Assembly (NCBI GenBank): GCA_959596515.1
Contig: CAUFXR010000006.1
Span: forward strand, 1 to 52,194
Reading direction: 5' to 3'
DNA: 52,194 nucleotides
Source: an uncultured Oscillospiraceae bacterium
Lineage (GTDB): Bacteria; Bacillota; Clostridia; Oscillospirales; Acutalibacteraceae
This document shows, in pieces, positions 1 to 8,807 of this stretch; the first letter of the stretch is position 1; the number at the start of each line of letters is the position of its first letter. A program made the translations under genes and the position numbers. The notes under the pieces were generated by a model. That model saw only the letters and a program-made list of their open reading frames with translations. It searched no databases and was not told the DNA's origin.

Positions 1-270
1 GCTGGATCCGCTTTAATTCCCGTTTGCTGTAATTCCCAAACAGGGAGGCTAATACATTCATGAAAAAACCGCCATTCTCCGCATGGTTAAAGTTGATTTT
101 CCAAGAAAGCCGGGCGCCTTCATGCGGCAAGGACCGGGCCGAATGATTAAAAATACCCGCAATGCATATAAGCTTTACTATTATAGCATATATTTTTTGA
201 GAAATAAATCATATTTTCCGGAAAACCCGGGGAAATGCAAGAAAAGTTTGCGGAAAATCGTCGGTATGCG

Positions 271-373
271 GTTTGCTCCGGCGCGGAAGTGTCAGGCCAA
301 GGCCGGAGGCTGTTCCAGGCGCTTGGAATAATTTCAGGTCTGCTCCGGTGCGGAAGTGTCAGGCCAAGGCCGG
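271..373. repeat. 36-bp direct repeat pair
   Basis: Two near-identical 36-bp copies lie at 271-306 and 338-373, with start points 67 bp apart. They differ at only a few positions and share the core GGAAGTGTCAGGCCAAGGCC. They sit in a 637-bp stretch with no convincing gene before the sugar kinase. Reading frames across them are in different registers, so they look non-coding. No function can be assigned. Confidence 0.8.
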
Positions 374-436
374 GAAAAAATCGGACCGGAATTCGCAGAA
401 TCGCAAGAAATCTATGGTGCTTTTTATTCCGGAACA

Positions 437-445
437 TGCTATAAT
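437..445 (+). promoter_or_regulatory. Extended -10 promoter before the FGGY kinase
   Basis: TGC-TATAAT at 437-445 is a textbook extended -10 element with only a weak -35. It would give a leader of about 185 nt before the kinase start at 638. That leader is GC-rich and contains a small hairpin (GGGCT 551-555 pairing with AGCCC 563-567). I recognise no known riboswitch in it. Confidence 0.45.
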
Positions 446-637
446 AAAGGCAAAGTCCTGTGCGGACGAAATTCTCGCGTGAAATACCGCGGCCCGCCGG
501 GAAGGCTGAACGCGAAGGACCGGTAAGGCGGAAAACCCGTTCCCTTAGTCGGGCTTCAGAACAGCCCGCCGCATCCCTGCCGGCTTCCGGATACCCCGGT
601 TTAAGGCCTCACTAATTTACAGAAGGGAAGGATCATC

Positions 638-2233
638 ATGAATGAAGCCATGAAGAAAAAAATCGAAAATGGAGAAGTGTTCCTGGGTATGGAGCTGGGT
701 TCCACCCGGATCAAGGCGGTCCTCATCGATAACACCTACGCCCCCATCGCTTCCGGCGGCTACAACTGGGAAAACCGTCTGGAGGATGGTTACTGGACCT
801 ATCATCTGGACGACGTTTGGACCGGTGTGCAGACCAGCTTCCGTGAGCTGGCGAAAGATGTCAGCGAAAAGTACGGCGCGTGCCTGACAAAGGTGGCGGC
901 GATGGGCGTTTCCGCCATGATGCACGGTTATCTGGCCTTTGATAAGGACGGCAATCAGCTCTGCCCGTTCCGCACCTGGAGAAACACCACCACCGAGGAA
1001 GCCGCCAAAAAGCTGTCTGAGAAATTCAACTTCAACCTGCCCCTTCGCTGGAGCGTAGCCCATCTTTATCAGGCCATGCTCAACAAGGAAGCCCACGTGA
1101 AAGATGTGGACTTCATCACCACCCTGTCCGGTTATGTGCACTGGAAGCTGACCGGCAAAAAGGTCATCAGCGTAGGCGACGCTTCCGGTATGTTCCCCAT
1201 CGACAGCGAGACCAAGACCTATCATGCCGGTATGATGGAAAAATTCGACGCTTTGGTGGCTGAGGATGGCTACAGCTGGAGACTGGGCGAAATCCTGCCT
1301 GAGGTACTAGTAGCGGGCCAGCAGGCCGGCACTCTGACCGAGGAAGGCGCGAAGCTGCTGGATCCTACCGGAAAATTTGAGGCCGGAATTATGATGTGCC
1401 CACCGGAAGGCGACGCGGGTACCGGCATGGTGGCTACTAACAGTGTGGCGGAGCACACCGGCAACGTTTCCGCCGGCACCTCCGTGTTCGCCATGATCGT
1501 GCTGGATAAGGACCTGTCCAAAGTATATCCGGAGATCGATATGGTCACGACCCCTGCCGGTAAACCGGCGGCCATGGTTCACTGCAACAACTGCACCTCC
1601 GATCTGGACGCCTGGGTTTCCCTGTTCCGGGAGGTTTCCGAACTGCTGGGCGGCGACACCAAGAAGCCCAAGGTGTACGACGCGCTGTATTATAAAGCCC
1701 TGGAAGGCGATCCTGACTGCGGCGGCCTGATTTCCTACAACTACGTTTCCGGCGAGCCGATCACCGGCTTTGACAAGGGCTGTCCCATGTTTGTCCGCAC
1801 CCCGGACAGTCACATGACACTGGCCAACTTCTTCAGAGCCCAGCTGTTCTCCACCATGGCTTCCCTGCGGATCGGTATGAATATTCTCACCGAGCAGGAG
1901 AAGGTTCGTCTGGATGTGCTGATGGGGCACGGCGGCCTGTTTAAGACCAAAGGCGTTGGCCAGCGGCTGATGGCGGGCGCTATGAACATCCCTGTGGCGG
2001 TCATGGAAACCGCCGGAGAAGGCGGCGCCTGGGGCGTTGCCCTGCTGGCCGCTTATTTAGCGGAGCAGAAGGGAGAATCTCTGGAGGATTACCTGAACGA
2101 AAAGGTGTTCGCGGGCAACGCCGGCGAGCGTATGACCCCCGACGCCAAGGACGTGGAAGGCTTTGCCGGATTTATGGATCGGTATCAAAAGGGTCTGGCG
2201 GCCCAACGCGGCGCGGTAGACAATTTGCTGTAA
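638..2233 (+). CDS. FGGY-family carbohydrate kinase
   Basis: A 531-aa cytoplasmic sugar kinase of the xylulokinase/ribulokinase group, expected to phosphorylate a pentose, pentulose or related sugar with ATP. The N-terminal FGGY domain opens with the GMELGSTRIKAVLID phosphate-binding loop (about residues 17-31). The C-terminal domain holds a second loop (GNVSAGTSVFAM) and the late glycine-rich ATP-binding stretch (MGHGGLFKTKG, then ETAGEGGAWG). Length is normal for the family (about 490-540). AGAAGGGAAGGA sits just upstream of the ATG at 638. It stands alone with no sugar transporter or isomerase beside it, so its substrate cannot be read from context. Confidence 0.88.
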   Translation: MNEAMKKKIENGEVFLGMELGSTRIKAVLIDNTYAPIASGGYNWENRLEDGYWTYHLDDVWTGVQTSFRELAKDVSEKYGACLTKVAAMGVSAMMHGYLAFDKDGNQLCPFRTWRNTTTEEAAKKLSEKFNFNLPLRWSVAHLYQAMLNKEAHVKDVDFITTLSGYVHWKLTGKKVISVGDASGMFPIDSETKTYHAGMMEKFDALVAEDGYSWRLGEILPEVLVAGQQAGTLTEEGAKLLDPTGKFEAGIMMCPPEGDAGTGMVATNSVAEHTGNVSAGTSVFAMIVLDKDLSKVYPEIDMVTTPAGKPAAMVHCNNCTSDLDAWVSLFREVSELLGGDTKKPKVYDALYYKALEGDPDCGGLISYNYVSGEPITGFDKGCPMFVRTPDSHMTLANFFRAQLFSTMASLRIGMNILTEQEKVRLDVLMGHGGLFKTKGVGQRLMAGAMNIPVAVMETAGEGGAWGVALLAAYLAEQKGESLEDYLNEKVFAGNAGERMTPDAKDVEGFAGFMDRYQKGLAAQRGAVDNLL

Positions 2234-2593
2234 GGCTTTCTGGTCTGGCATATGGCTATGGTTTCGGCGATTGCTCGCATGGAACACGAAAAGATGATGG
2301 AAGTCCCTCAGGAAACACGCTATAGATTGTTTTTAATGATGGACGAAGAATCGAGGTAAAATGTTTCAGAGAGCAGGCTGCTTTTGGAGGACTTTTGGAA
2401 AACCGCGAAATGTTACCTGAAGGAATCGTTCGTCACAGGTCCTGACGCGTTTTGATACTGTCTGTTCAGGGAAATTGGTCTTACCATTGACGAAACCGGT
2501 TTTCTTCGACAGCGCCGGAGCATATTCTGCTAGAGCGTATGATACAAAGCCTAATGATATAAAAAGTAAAAAGGTAAAAAGAGAAATCAAACT
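2234..2593. other. 360-bp gap without a clear gene
   Basis: No convincing gene is seen. A 35-codon reading frame at 2252-2359 (plus) has no good ribosome binding site. A 74-codon minus-strand frame ending at 2366 starts with a hydrophobic stretch but has neither a binding site nor a recognisable family. Both could be debris of an older gene. Confidence 0.4.
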
Positions 2594-2640
2594 AAGGCGG
2601 GGGAGCCAAGAAAGATAGTCTTTCTTGGCTCCCCCGCCTT
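2594..2640. terminator. Perfect 22-bp hairpin (terminator-like)
   Basis: 2594-2615 is an exact reverse complement of 2619-2640, with a TAG loop. A stem this long is very stable and lies 107 bp before the next gene. It lacks a proper T-run on either side, so it may be a palindromic repeat that also stops RNA polymerase rather than a canonical terminator. Confidence 0.7.
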
Positions 2641-2747
2641 GACTTCAATTTGCAGGTGAATTATACTTAAATTAAGTTAATAGAAAAGTTTCGGGAAAAC
2701 CCAAGAAACGGTTTTCTAAAATTAGCAGCGATTGGAGGAATCTGGCT

Positions 2748-3134
2748 ATGTGGATTCCCATTATTACCTGCCTGGTGTGTTTCGCGGTAGCGACGATCTT
2801 GTTTACGCCGCCGCTCAGGAAATTTCCTTTTTACCAGGCGATTTCCTTTTATTTTCTCTTTGAGGGTGCCTGGACGCTGTTCAATACCCTGATTACCGCT
2901 ATCTGGCCTTACGCGGATTTTATGATTTGGATCCACCACGTGGGGATTATTCTCTTTGCCGGATACCTGTTCTACAAGATCTACGTATATTACTGGCGGC
3001 AGAAGCGGGAGGAAAAAAAGGAGACCGAGCAGACGGACAAGGAAGCGCAGAAGCTTTCCGGGAAACAAGGTGAAGTGAAAAAAGGCGAAGTAAAAAAAGA
3101 CGAAGAGAAAAAGGATGAGAAGACAGAAAAATGA
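2748..3134 (+). CDS. Small three-helix membrane protein with charged tail
   Basis: A 128-aa protein I do not recognise. Three hydrophobic segments (about residues 3-22, 28-50 and 62-82) are followed by a very charged Lys/Glu tail with repeats of the type GEVKK and DEEKK. GGAGG at 2734-2738 supports the ATG at 2748. Its last codons overlap the next gene by ATGA, so the two are translationally coupled and probably act together. The tail is likely cytoplasmic. Confidence 0.72.
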   Translation: MWIPIITCLVCFAVATILFTPPLRKFPFYQAISFYFLFEGAWTLFNTLITAIWPYADFMIWIHHVGIILFAGYLFYKIYVYYWRQKREEKKETEQTDKEAQKLSGKQGEVKKGEVKKDEEKKDEKTEK

Positions 3135-3460
3135 TGGAATATGTTTACGCGGGAATGTGGTTCCTCATCGGCTTGCTGCTGATCTGGAAGCTGCGGAAGG
3201 AAAATCAGATTTTTGTGTTCGCGGGCGGTATTTTCCTGTTTATGGGAGCCTGGTGGCTGGCGGATGCCCTGATGCCGAAGCTTGACCTGTTCGGGGGCGT
3301 TTACGCCTGGATTTTCCGAGGCGTTATGGCGGTGGCTTTGATTATCACCGGGCTGGTTTTCTTCCGTCAGAAGAGGAAGGACGCGGAACATCGGGCCCTG
3401 GAGGAAGAAAACGGGGAAGAAGCTGCGGCGGATGAGGAAGACGAGGACACAGAAGATTAA
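3131..3460 (+). CDS. Small membrane protein with acidic tail
   Basis: A 109-aa protein of unknown function. It has three predicted membrane segments (about residues 5-20, 26-45 and 58-78) and ends in a strongly acidic tail rich in Glu and Asp. Its start overlaps the stop of the upstream gene by 4 bp. One partner has a basic/mixed tail and the other an acidic tail, which suggests they could pair electrostatically; that is inference only. Confidence 0.72.
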   Translation: MMEYVYAGMWFLIGLLLIWKLRKENQIFVFAGGIFLFMGAWWLADALMPKLDLFGGVYAWIFRGVMAVALIITGLVFFRQKRKDAEHRALEEENGEEAAADEEDEDTED

Positions 3461-3517
3461 GCAGGAAATTTTGCGGCGGCTGGACAATAGATTAAGCAAC
3501 AATGGGGATAGAACAAC

Positions 3518-4450
3518 ATGATTGGGAATTTCTTATCAGTGGCCATGAAGGTGCTGATTTTATTTCTCTTGATGAGCATAGGGTTCGTGCTGGGCAGGAA
3601 AAAAATCATCACGGAAACGGGAACGGATCAAATGAATTTTCTCCTGCTCAACGTGGTGGTGCCCTGTGTTATCATCGACGCGTTCCAGATAGACAAATCA
3701 CAGATTCCCACGTGGAATTTATGGTTTACGGTGATTGCCGGCTTGGTGTATGTTTTAGCCGCGGTAGTCATCGTAAAATTTTGCTTCAATAAGGAACCTG
3801 ACGGCCGCCGGCAGGTGCTGAAATTCGGCGCCATGTTTTCCAACTGCGGATTTATGGGGTTCCCCATGGTCCAGGAAGTTTTGGGAGACCGGGGAATGGT
3901 GTATGCCGCTATTATCAACACGATGATCACCGTAGCGATGTGGACGGTTGGTTTTGTGGTGATGGGCAAAGAGGGCGAGAAGATCTCTGCTCGGAAGGTG
4001 GCGCTGAATCCGGGTGCGATAGGGGTTTATATCGGGCTGCCACTGCTGTTGTTTTCCGTGGAGTTGCCGGATCCATTTCAATCGGTGGTAGGCTTTTTGG
4101 CGGATATGAACACGCCTTTGGCGATGATCTGCATCGGCGTGTTTATCTCTAAAACCAAGCTGCTGGATATTTTTAAGGAAAAGACTCTCTATGGAGTGAC
4201 CGTGATCCGACTAGTCCTGATACCGGTGGCGGTCATGGGAATTTTGCTCTTATTCAAGCCAGATTATATTCCCATGACGTCTTCCATCATTCAGTTCTGC
4301 GCTCCAAGCGCGGGACTGACGGCGATTTTCGCCGCACGGTTCCGCCACGATACCACTCTGGCGGCGAAAACCGTGGCGATTTCCACCCTGCTTTCCATCT
4401 TGACCATGCCTCTTTTCTGTGTGGCATTGCAGGCGATTTACGGCGTCTGA
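3518..4450 (+). CDS. AEC-family (auxin efflux carrier-type) transporter
   Basis: A 310-aa integral membrane protein of the AEC/BART superfamily, which contains bacterial malate and other organic acid permeases. About ten hydrophobic segments are visible, arranged as two five-helix halves. Family-like features include the N-terminal GFVLGRKKII stretch, NCGFMGFPMVQEVLG around residues 109-123 and a Pro/Ser-rich C-terminal half (FCAPSAGLTAIFA). Full length for the family. The substrate cannot be told from sequence or neighbours. A strong terminator follows at 4534. Confidence 0.88.
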   Translation: MIGNFLSVAMKVLILFLLMSIGFVLGRKKIITETGTDQMNFLLLNVVVPCVIIDAFQIDKSQIPTWNLWFTVIAGLVYVLAAVVIVKFCFNKEPDGRRQVLKFGAMFSNCGFMGFPMVQEVLGDRGMVYAAIINTMITVAMWTVGFVVMGKEGEKISARKVALNPGAIGVYIGLPLLLFSVELPDPFQSVVGFLADMNTPLAMICIGVFISKTKLLDIFKEKTLYGVTVIRLVLIPVAVMGILLLFKPDYIPMTSSIIQFCAPSAGLTAIFAARFRHDTTLAAKTVAISTLLSILTMPLFCVALQAIYGV

Positions 4451-4533
4451 CCCGATTTTTTAGTACCCCCTCGGAAGGTCTGTCATAGTATAGAGAAGCG
4501 GGGGGTGCGCGCGCCTACGCTTTATCATAGATC

Positions 4534-4574
4534 GCCGCGAATAGGATTTCCTATTCGCGGCATTGGTTTTTTAA
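4534..4574 (+). terminator. Rho-independent terminator after AEC gene
   Basis: A perfect 12-bp stem (4534-4545 with 4550-4561, ATTT loop) is followed by TTGGTTTTTT. It ends transcription of the membrane-protein/permease group. Confidence 0.85.
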
Positions 4575-4792
4575 CCCAGATCATCAGAAAGGTATCTCAA
4601 GATGTGATCGATTCTGTCGCTAAGGATGGCAATGAAACCGCGGACTTCCCGGCCGGCGGAACCGGATTCCCTGTGAAGCCTTTCCTGTGGCGGGGCGCAT
4701 CATGCCATCGCGCCAGTGTTCCCCCAAAAGAACGGCTCCAAAAGGGTCTGGGTCTCAATGCCCCGAGAAGCGTCCACCACCCAAATGGCCCC

Positions 4793-4985
4793 GCCGTTTG
4801 CTTAGCCGCCTTTCGCCCTCTTGGCCGGTTTGGGGGTTATCCCCTGCCGGGCGGCGGTCTTGCCGTTTGCTTAGCTGTCTTTCAACTCTTGGCCGGTTCG
4901 GGGGTTATCCCCTGTCGGGCGGCGGTCTTGCCGTTTGCTTAGCCGCCTTTCGCCCTCTTGGCCGGTTCGGCGCGTTTCCGCTTGC
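4793..4985. repeat. 69-bp tandem repeat, about 2.7 copies
   Basis: Copies start at 4793, 4862 and 4930 (units of 69 and 68 bp, the third partial). Each contains TTGGCCGGTT and a GGGTTATCCCCTG palindrome-like core. The one-base length difference shifts any reading frame between copies, so the open frames here are not genes. The rest of the 4575-5112 gap shows nothing recognisable. Confidence 0.9.
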
Positions 4986-5118
4986 GGAACGGCGGCTCTA
5001 TAAGCTCTATAAGGAAATAAAAGAACCTGATTGAAAAATGATCTGTTTGAAGTTTGGAAAGCCGCAGAACCATCTGCTTTCATAAATTGATATCTAAAAT
5101 ATAAAGGAGAAGATGACC

Positions 5119-6300
5119 ATGTTAACACCCTTTGAATTTTCCGTTCCCACGAAAATTATTTTCGGCGTCGGAGAGGTAAAGAAAATAGGCGGTGAGGCTG
5201 CCAGATTTGGCAAAAAGGCCCTGTTGGTGACCTATGATGAGGACTTCGTGAAAAAAGTCGGCTTTTTTGACAAGGTAGCCGACAGCTGTAAAGAAGCGGG
5301 CGTAGAGCTTCTCTGCCACTTTGGCGTAAAGAGCAATCCTACCGCTGAGCATGCCGCCCCGGCCATTGCCCTCTGCAAAAAGGAAAAGCCGGATGTGATC
5401 ATCGCTTTGGGCGGCGGTTCCGCCATGGATGAGGCTAAATTCATCGGTGTGGGCGCTTTGTATGACGGAGATCCCTGGGATTTCCCTCTGGGAAAAGCGA
5501 CGATCGAGAAAACCATCCCGGTCATCACTGTAGTGACTATCCCCGCCACTTCCTCTGAGCTGAACGGCACCGCCGTAATCACCAATGAAGCCCTGGGCAG
5601 AAAAGACGGATTTCTCAGTCCGGTCATGCGGCCGGTGGTTTCTATCCTGGATCCGGAGCTGACCTATACCATCCCGATCAAGCAGACCGCCTACTCCGCG
5701 GCAGACATCGTCTCTCATCTGCTGGAGCACTATCTGGGCCATACGCTGCCCTTTGCCCCCTATCAGGATCATTTCTGTCAGGGCGGCATCCGTTCTATCA
5801 TGGACTGCATGGACCGTCTGATGAAGGACCCTAAGGATCCGGAGGCCAGAGGCTTGATGATGTGGCAGGCCGCCTTTGCCTGGAACGGCTTTTATGACTG
5901 CGGCATGGGACTGCCCAATTCCAATATTCATATTTTAGGCCACTCCCTGTCCAATTTTTATGATACTCCTCACGGCGCGGCCATGTCCGTGACCATCTTG
6001 GCCACGATGCGCTACTATCTGGAGAAGCGCACCAAGAAGTATGCTGATTTCGCCAGAGAGGTCTTTAAAATCGACGAGAAAGATGATAAAAAAGCGGCTC
6101 AGGCGGGCATCGACGCTCTGGAGGCCTGGTTCAAAAAGATCGGCACCCCCACCACTTTGGCGGAGGCCGGTATCACGGATCCGGACGCCATTGATAAAAT
6201 GGCTCCCGACGCTCTTCAAACAGCCATCTCCTGGGGCGAGAAAGACGCCTATGGTTACACCGAGCAGGTGATGAGGGAGCAATTCGAGCTCTGCAAATAA
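5119..6300 (+). CDS. Iron-containing alcohol dehydrogenase
   Basis: A group III (Fe-type) NAD(P)-dependent alcohol dehydrogenase, likely reducing an aldehyde in fermentation or sugar-alcohol metabolism. The nucleotide motif GGGSAMDEAK lies near residues 97-106. Metal ligands are visible in AADIVSHLLEH (Asp, His) and in HILGHSLSNFYDTPHGAA (two His). The protein is 393 aa, the usual length. AAGGAG (5104-5109) is 3 nt from an ATG at 5113 but 9 nt from the ATG at 5119, so I prefer 5119. It is monocistronic, and its substrate (butanol, lactaldehyde or other) is not known. Confidence 0.9.
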   Translation: MLTPFEFSVPTKIIFGVGEVKKIGGEAARFGKKALLVTYDEDFVKKVGFFDKVADSCKEAGVELLCHFGVKSNPTAEHAAPAIALCKKEKPDVIIALGGGSAMDEAKFIGVGALYDGDPWDFPLGKATIEKTIPVITVVTIPATSSELNGTAVITNEALGRKDGFLSPVMRPVVSILDPELTYTIPIKQTAYSAADIVSHLLEHYLGHTLPFAPYQDHFCQGGIRSIMDCMDRLMKDPKDPEARGLMMWQAAFAWNGFYDCGMGLPNSNIHILGHSLSNFYDTPHGAAMSVTILATMRYYLEKRTKKYADFAREVFKIDEKDDKKAAQAGIDALEAWFKKIGTPTTLAEAGITDPDAIDKMAPDALQTAISWGEKDAYGYTEQVMREQFELCK

Positions 6301-6477
6301 TCCGCGGCGGTTGATTGGATAAAACGCGATAACGGACAGGCACAGCCGCTTTTCCGGGAAAGTGCGAAAGGGCGGCGGAAACTGAAAAACACCGGTTTTT
6401 AGGCTGGGAAGCGCAGGCGACAAAATCTGGAACCGCAGGGAAATTCTCCTTTGTTAATTTGTTCACAACTAATTCAC

Positions 6478-6517
6478 ATTCGTTATATATACTTTTAATT
6501 CGTTATCTATACTTTAA
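6478..6517 (+). promoter_or_regulatory. 20-bp tandem direct repeat in promoter of surface protein
   Basis: ATTCGTTATATATACTTTTA (6478-6497) is followed at once by a near copy (6498-6517). It lies 24 bp before the start of the LRR gene, where a promoter should be. It may be a duplicated operator or -10 region. Confidence 0.6.
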
Positions 6518-6540
6518 AAAATTTCAGATAGGAGAATGAT

Positions 6541-8617
6541 ATGCGGAAAAAAATAAAATATGGATTGCTTTAGGCGTGGCGATCGCACAGATGGTAACCT
6601 TTTTGTCACCTGTAGCGCTTGCTTCCCAGCCGTTAGATATCGGGGACATCGCGGTAGACGAGGCGCATTTCCCAGATGAAGCGTTTCAGAATTGGATTTT
6701 AAATCCAAGTAATCTAAATGGTTTTGGAAGTGACGGAATCCTGACCTTTGAAGAGAGAAACAATATTACAGAGATGAATCTTTCTGATCAAAATATTGGC
6801 GATTTAACAGGAATAGAGTATTTTCCCTCTCTGTCAATTTTGACATGTACTCAAAATCGCCTGCAGAATTTGGACTTATCTCAAAACACTTTGCTGGAAG
6901 AATTATATTGTTCCTCCAATCAATTGACTAAGTTGGATCTTTCGAATAATCACAACTTAAAATATCTATACTGTGCCTCTAATTTTCTCACAGATCTTAA
7001 TATTAAAAACTGCGCCAAACTGCAGTTTTTGAACTGCGAGAAAAACAGGCTGGAAGAGCTTGACTTATCTGGAAATCCAGAACTAATTAAGCTTTATTCC
7101 AGACATAACCAACTGACGCAATTAGATGTCCGCTACAATACTAAATTGCAATTCATCGAAACTTTTGATAATCAGTTAACTTCTTTTGACTGTACGATGC
7201 TTAAGGACCTTGAGTTCTTACATATCGATCATAATAATCTGACCACTTTGGATATGAGCCAAAATCCGAATTTAAAAGGCAATGGGTTTGTTGCCGCCAA
7301 CAATCATCTAGATGATTTAATCATGCCCAATATTCCCGATTTTGAGGTGGAAGCCAAAGTTTTCTACGAACAGAATCCCAAGCAGGGTTATGAGACGGTA
7401 AAGTGGTTTTATGATTCCATGTATTCCCGGGAAGTTCAGGAAACAGATATGATCCAGGCTGAGGGGCAGAAACTTTACGCAAAATGGATCGCGAATCCCT
7501 ATACAGTGTATTACCAACCCAATGGTGGCCAGGGAGAAATGGAGCCGCAAGCGGTAGAATACGACCAGGTATTCACCCTTATCAAGTGCCTATGGGATCA
7601 GTCAAATCAACGGATGCCACCCTTTATAGCGATCAACTGCGTGAATATGACGATTTGTCCTCAGAAGAAAAGGTTTACTGTGATCCGACCGTTCTGGGCC
7701 AATTGACGGTAAGGAAATATTTCGCCGAAGAAAAGCAAAATGCCCTGGAAGACTTAGACGCGTATTTTTCCGCCCTGAAAATGACGGATTACACTGAAGA
7801 GAACCAGAAAAAACTTGCAGAGATTATGGACGAGGCAAAAGCAGAGATTGAAAACGCCGATATAATCGGAATGGCCGACCGGCTGTTTTTGGAAAGCATC
7901 GATCGTCTCAAGGAAGTAGAGCCCATTATCCGGCAAAAGATTCCTTCCATAGAAATCAAACCTACTCCATCCGCTTTGGTGAAAGGACAAAAGCTCAGCG
8001 AAAGCCGCTTGACCGGAGGAAAGGCGGAGACAGAGGGAACGTTCTCATGGAAAGACGGCAGTGTTATTCCGTTACAGACGGGAAATTATCCGGTGATTTT
8101 CACGCCGAAGGATACCGAAGCCTACTTGCCGGTGGAATTTGATGTTACCGTTTCAGTGACCGACCCGGTACCGTCTCCGGATATTCCGGACTCCCCCGAT
8201 AGTAAGCCTGATTTGACACCGCCTTCCGAGTCAGCGCCCCCGGTTGATTCCCCCCTGACACCGGATTCCCCTTCTCAATCCGGTCCGACTGTGGGACTGG
8301 ATCAGGTTCATACAGAAAATCAACCCAATGGGTCAGGCCCCACAGCGCTGGGAACCGTTTTGGAATCGGATCCATCCTCGGCTTCTGACGCCGGCGCTAA
8401 CGGAACCCCTGACAAGGGCCCTGGTACAGATGAGGATACCGTCTCTAGCGGGGATGCTGGCACTGGAGAGGATGCTGTTGCTGATGGCGGAACCGAAAAC
8501 ATCCCGGAGGAAACGAAGCCGCAAACGCGGGATACTTTTATTCTGGTTGCTTTGCTTATCGCCGGCGTGGTGGTCGTCGCCGGGATCTCGTTTTTCGTAA
8601 TCAGGAAAAGAAAATGA
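6541..8617 (+). pseudogene. LRR cell-surface protein, broken by two frameshifts
   Basis: An internalin-like surface protein. From the ATG at 6541 (GGAG just upstream) the frame stops after 10 codons. One extra A in the A7 run at 6547-6553 would join it to a good signal peptide ending in SPVALA. Then come degenerate leucine-rich repeats of about 20-21 residues (roughly 6780-7290; LDLSNNHNLKYLYCASN type) and an InlB/Flg_new-type repeat (YTVYYQPNGGQG). A second shift of the same sense lies between about 7560 and 7620. The frame then continues through a helical part, a Pro/Ser/Thr-rich stalk and a sortase-like tail (PQTRD, hydrophobic helix, RKRK) to 8617. The sorting motif is degenerate. Either the gene is dead, the runs vary in length between cells, or the assembly has indel errors. 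Confidence 0.8.
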
Positions 8618-8640
8618 GTTTAAAATAAGTTCCATAACAT

Positions 8641-8678
8641 AAAAGGTGTGCCCGGCTTTATTGCCGGGCACACCTTTT
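8641..8678. terminator. Bidirectional terminator
   Basis: A perfect 16-bp stem (8641-8656 with 8663-8678, loop TTTATT) with A-run and T-run ends. It separates the surface-protein gene from the convergent oxidoreductase operon, though about 130 bp remain before the latter's stop at 8808. Confidence 0.92.
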
Positions 8679-8807
8679 TAACGAAAAACAAGCTGAGAAA
8701 GTATGGAAACACACCGTCCAGGTAAACTCACTGTCTAGCTTATCCGCCGACGCCTGCTAACATCTTATTTGAAAAGCGGCCAATCCGGGGAACGCTCCCT
8801 TTTCTTC

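Noticed and set aside
446..637. Known riboswitch in the FGGY kinase leader
   Set aside because: The leader is GC-rich with a small hairpin, but I could not match it to any riboswitch consensus.
617..1225. Minus-strand frame opposite the sugar kinase, and similar long antisense frames opposite FeoB, ParM and the desaturase
   Set aside because: They are shadows of GC-rich real genes, with no binding sites and no family features.
4505..5034. Proteins of 115-145 aa over the 69-bp repeats
   Set aside because: Repeat copies are read in different frames, there is no ribosome binding site, and the composition is that of translated repeat DNA.
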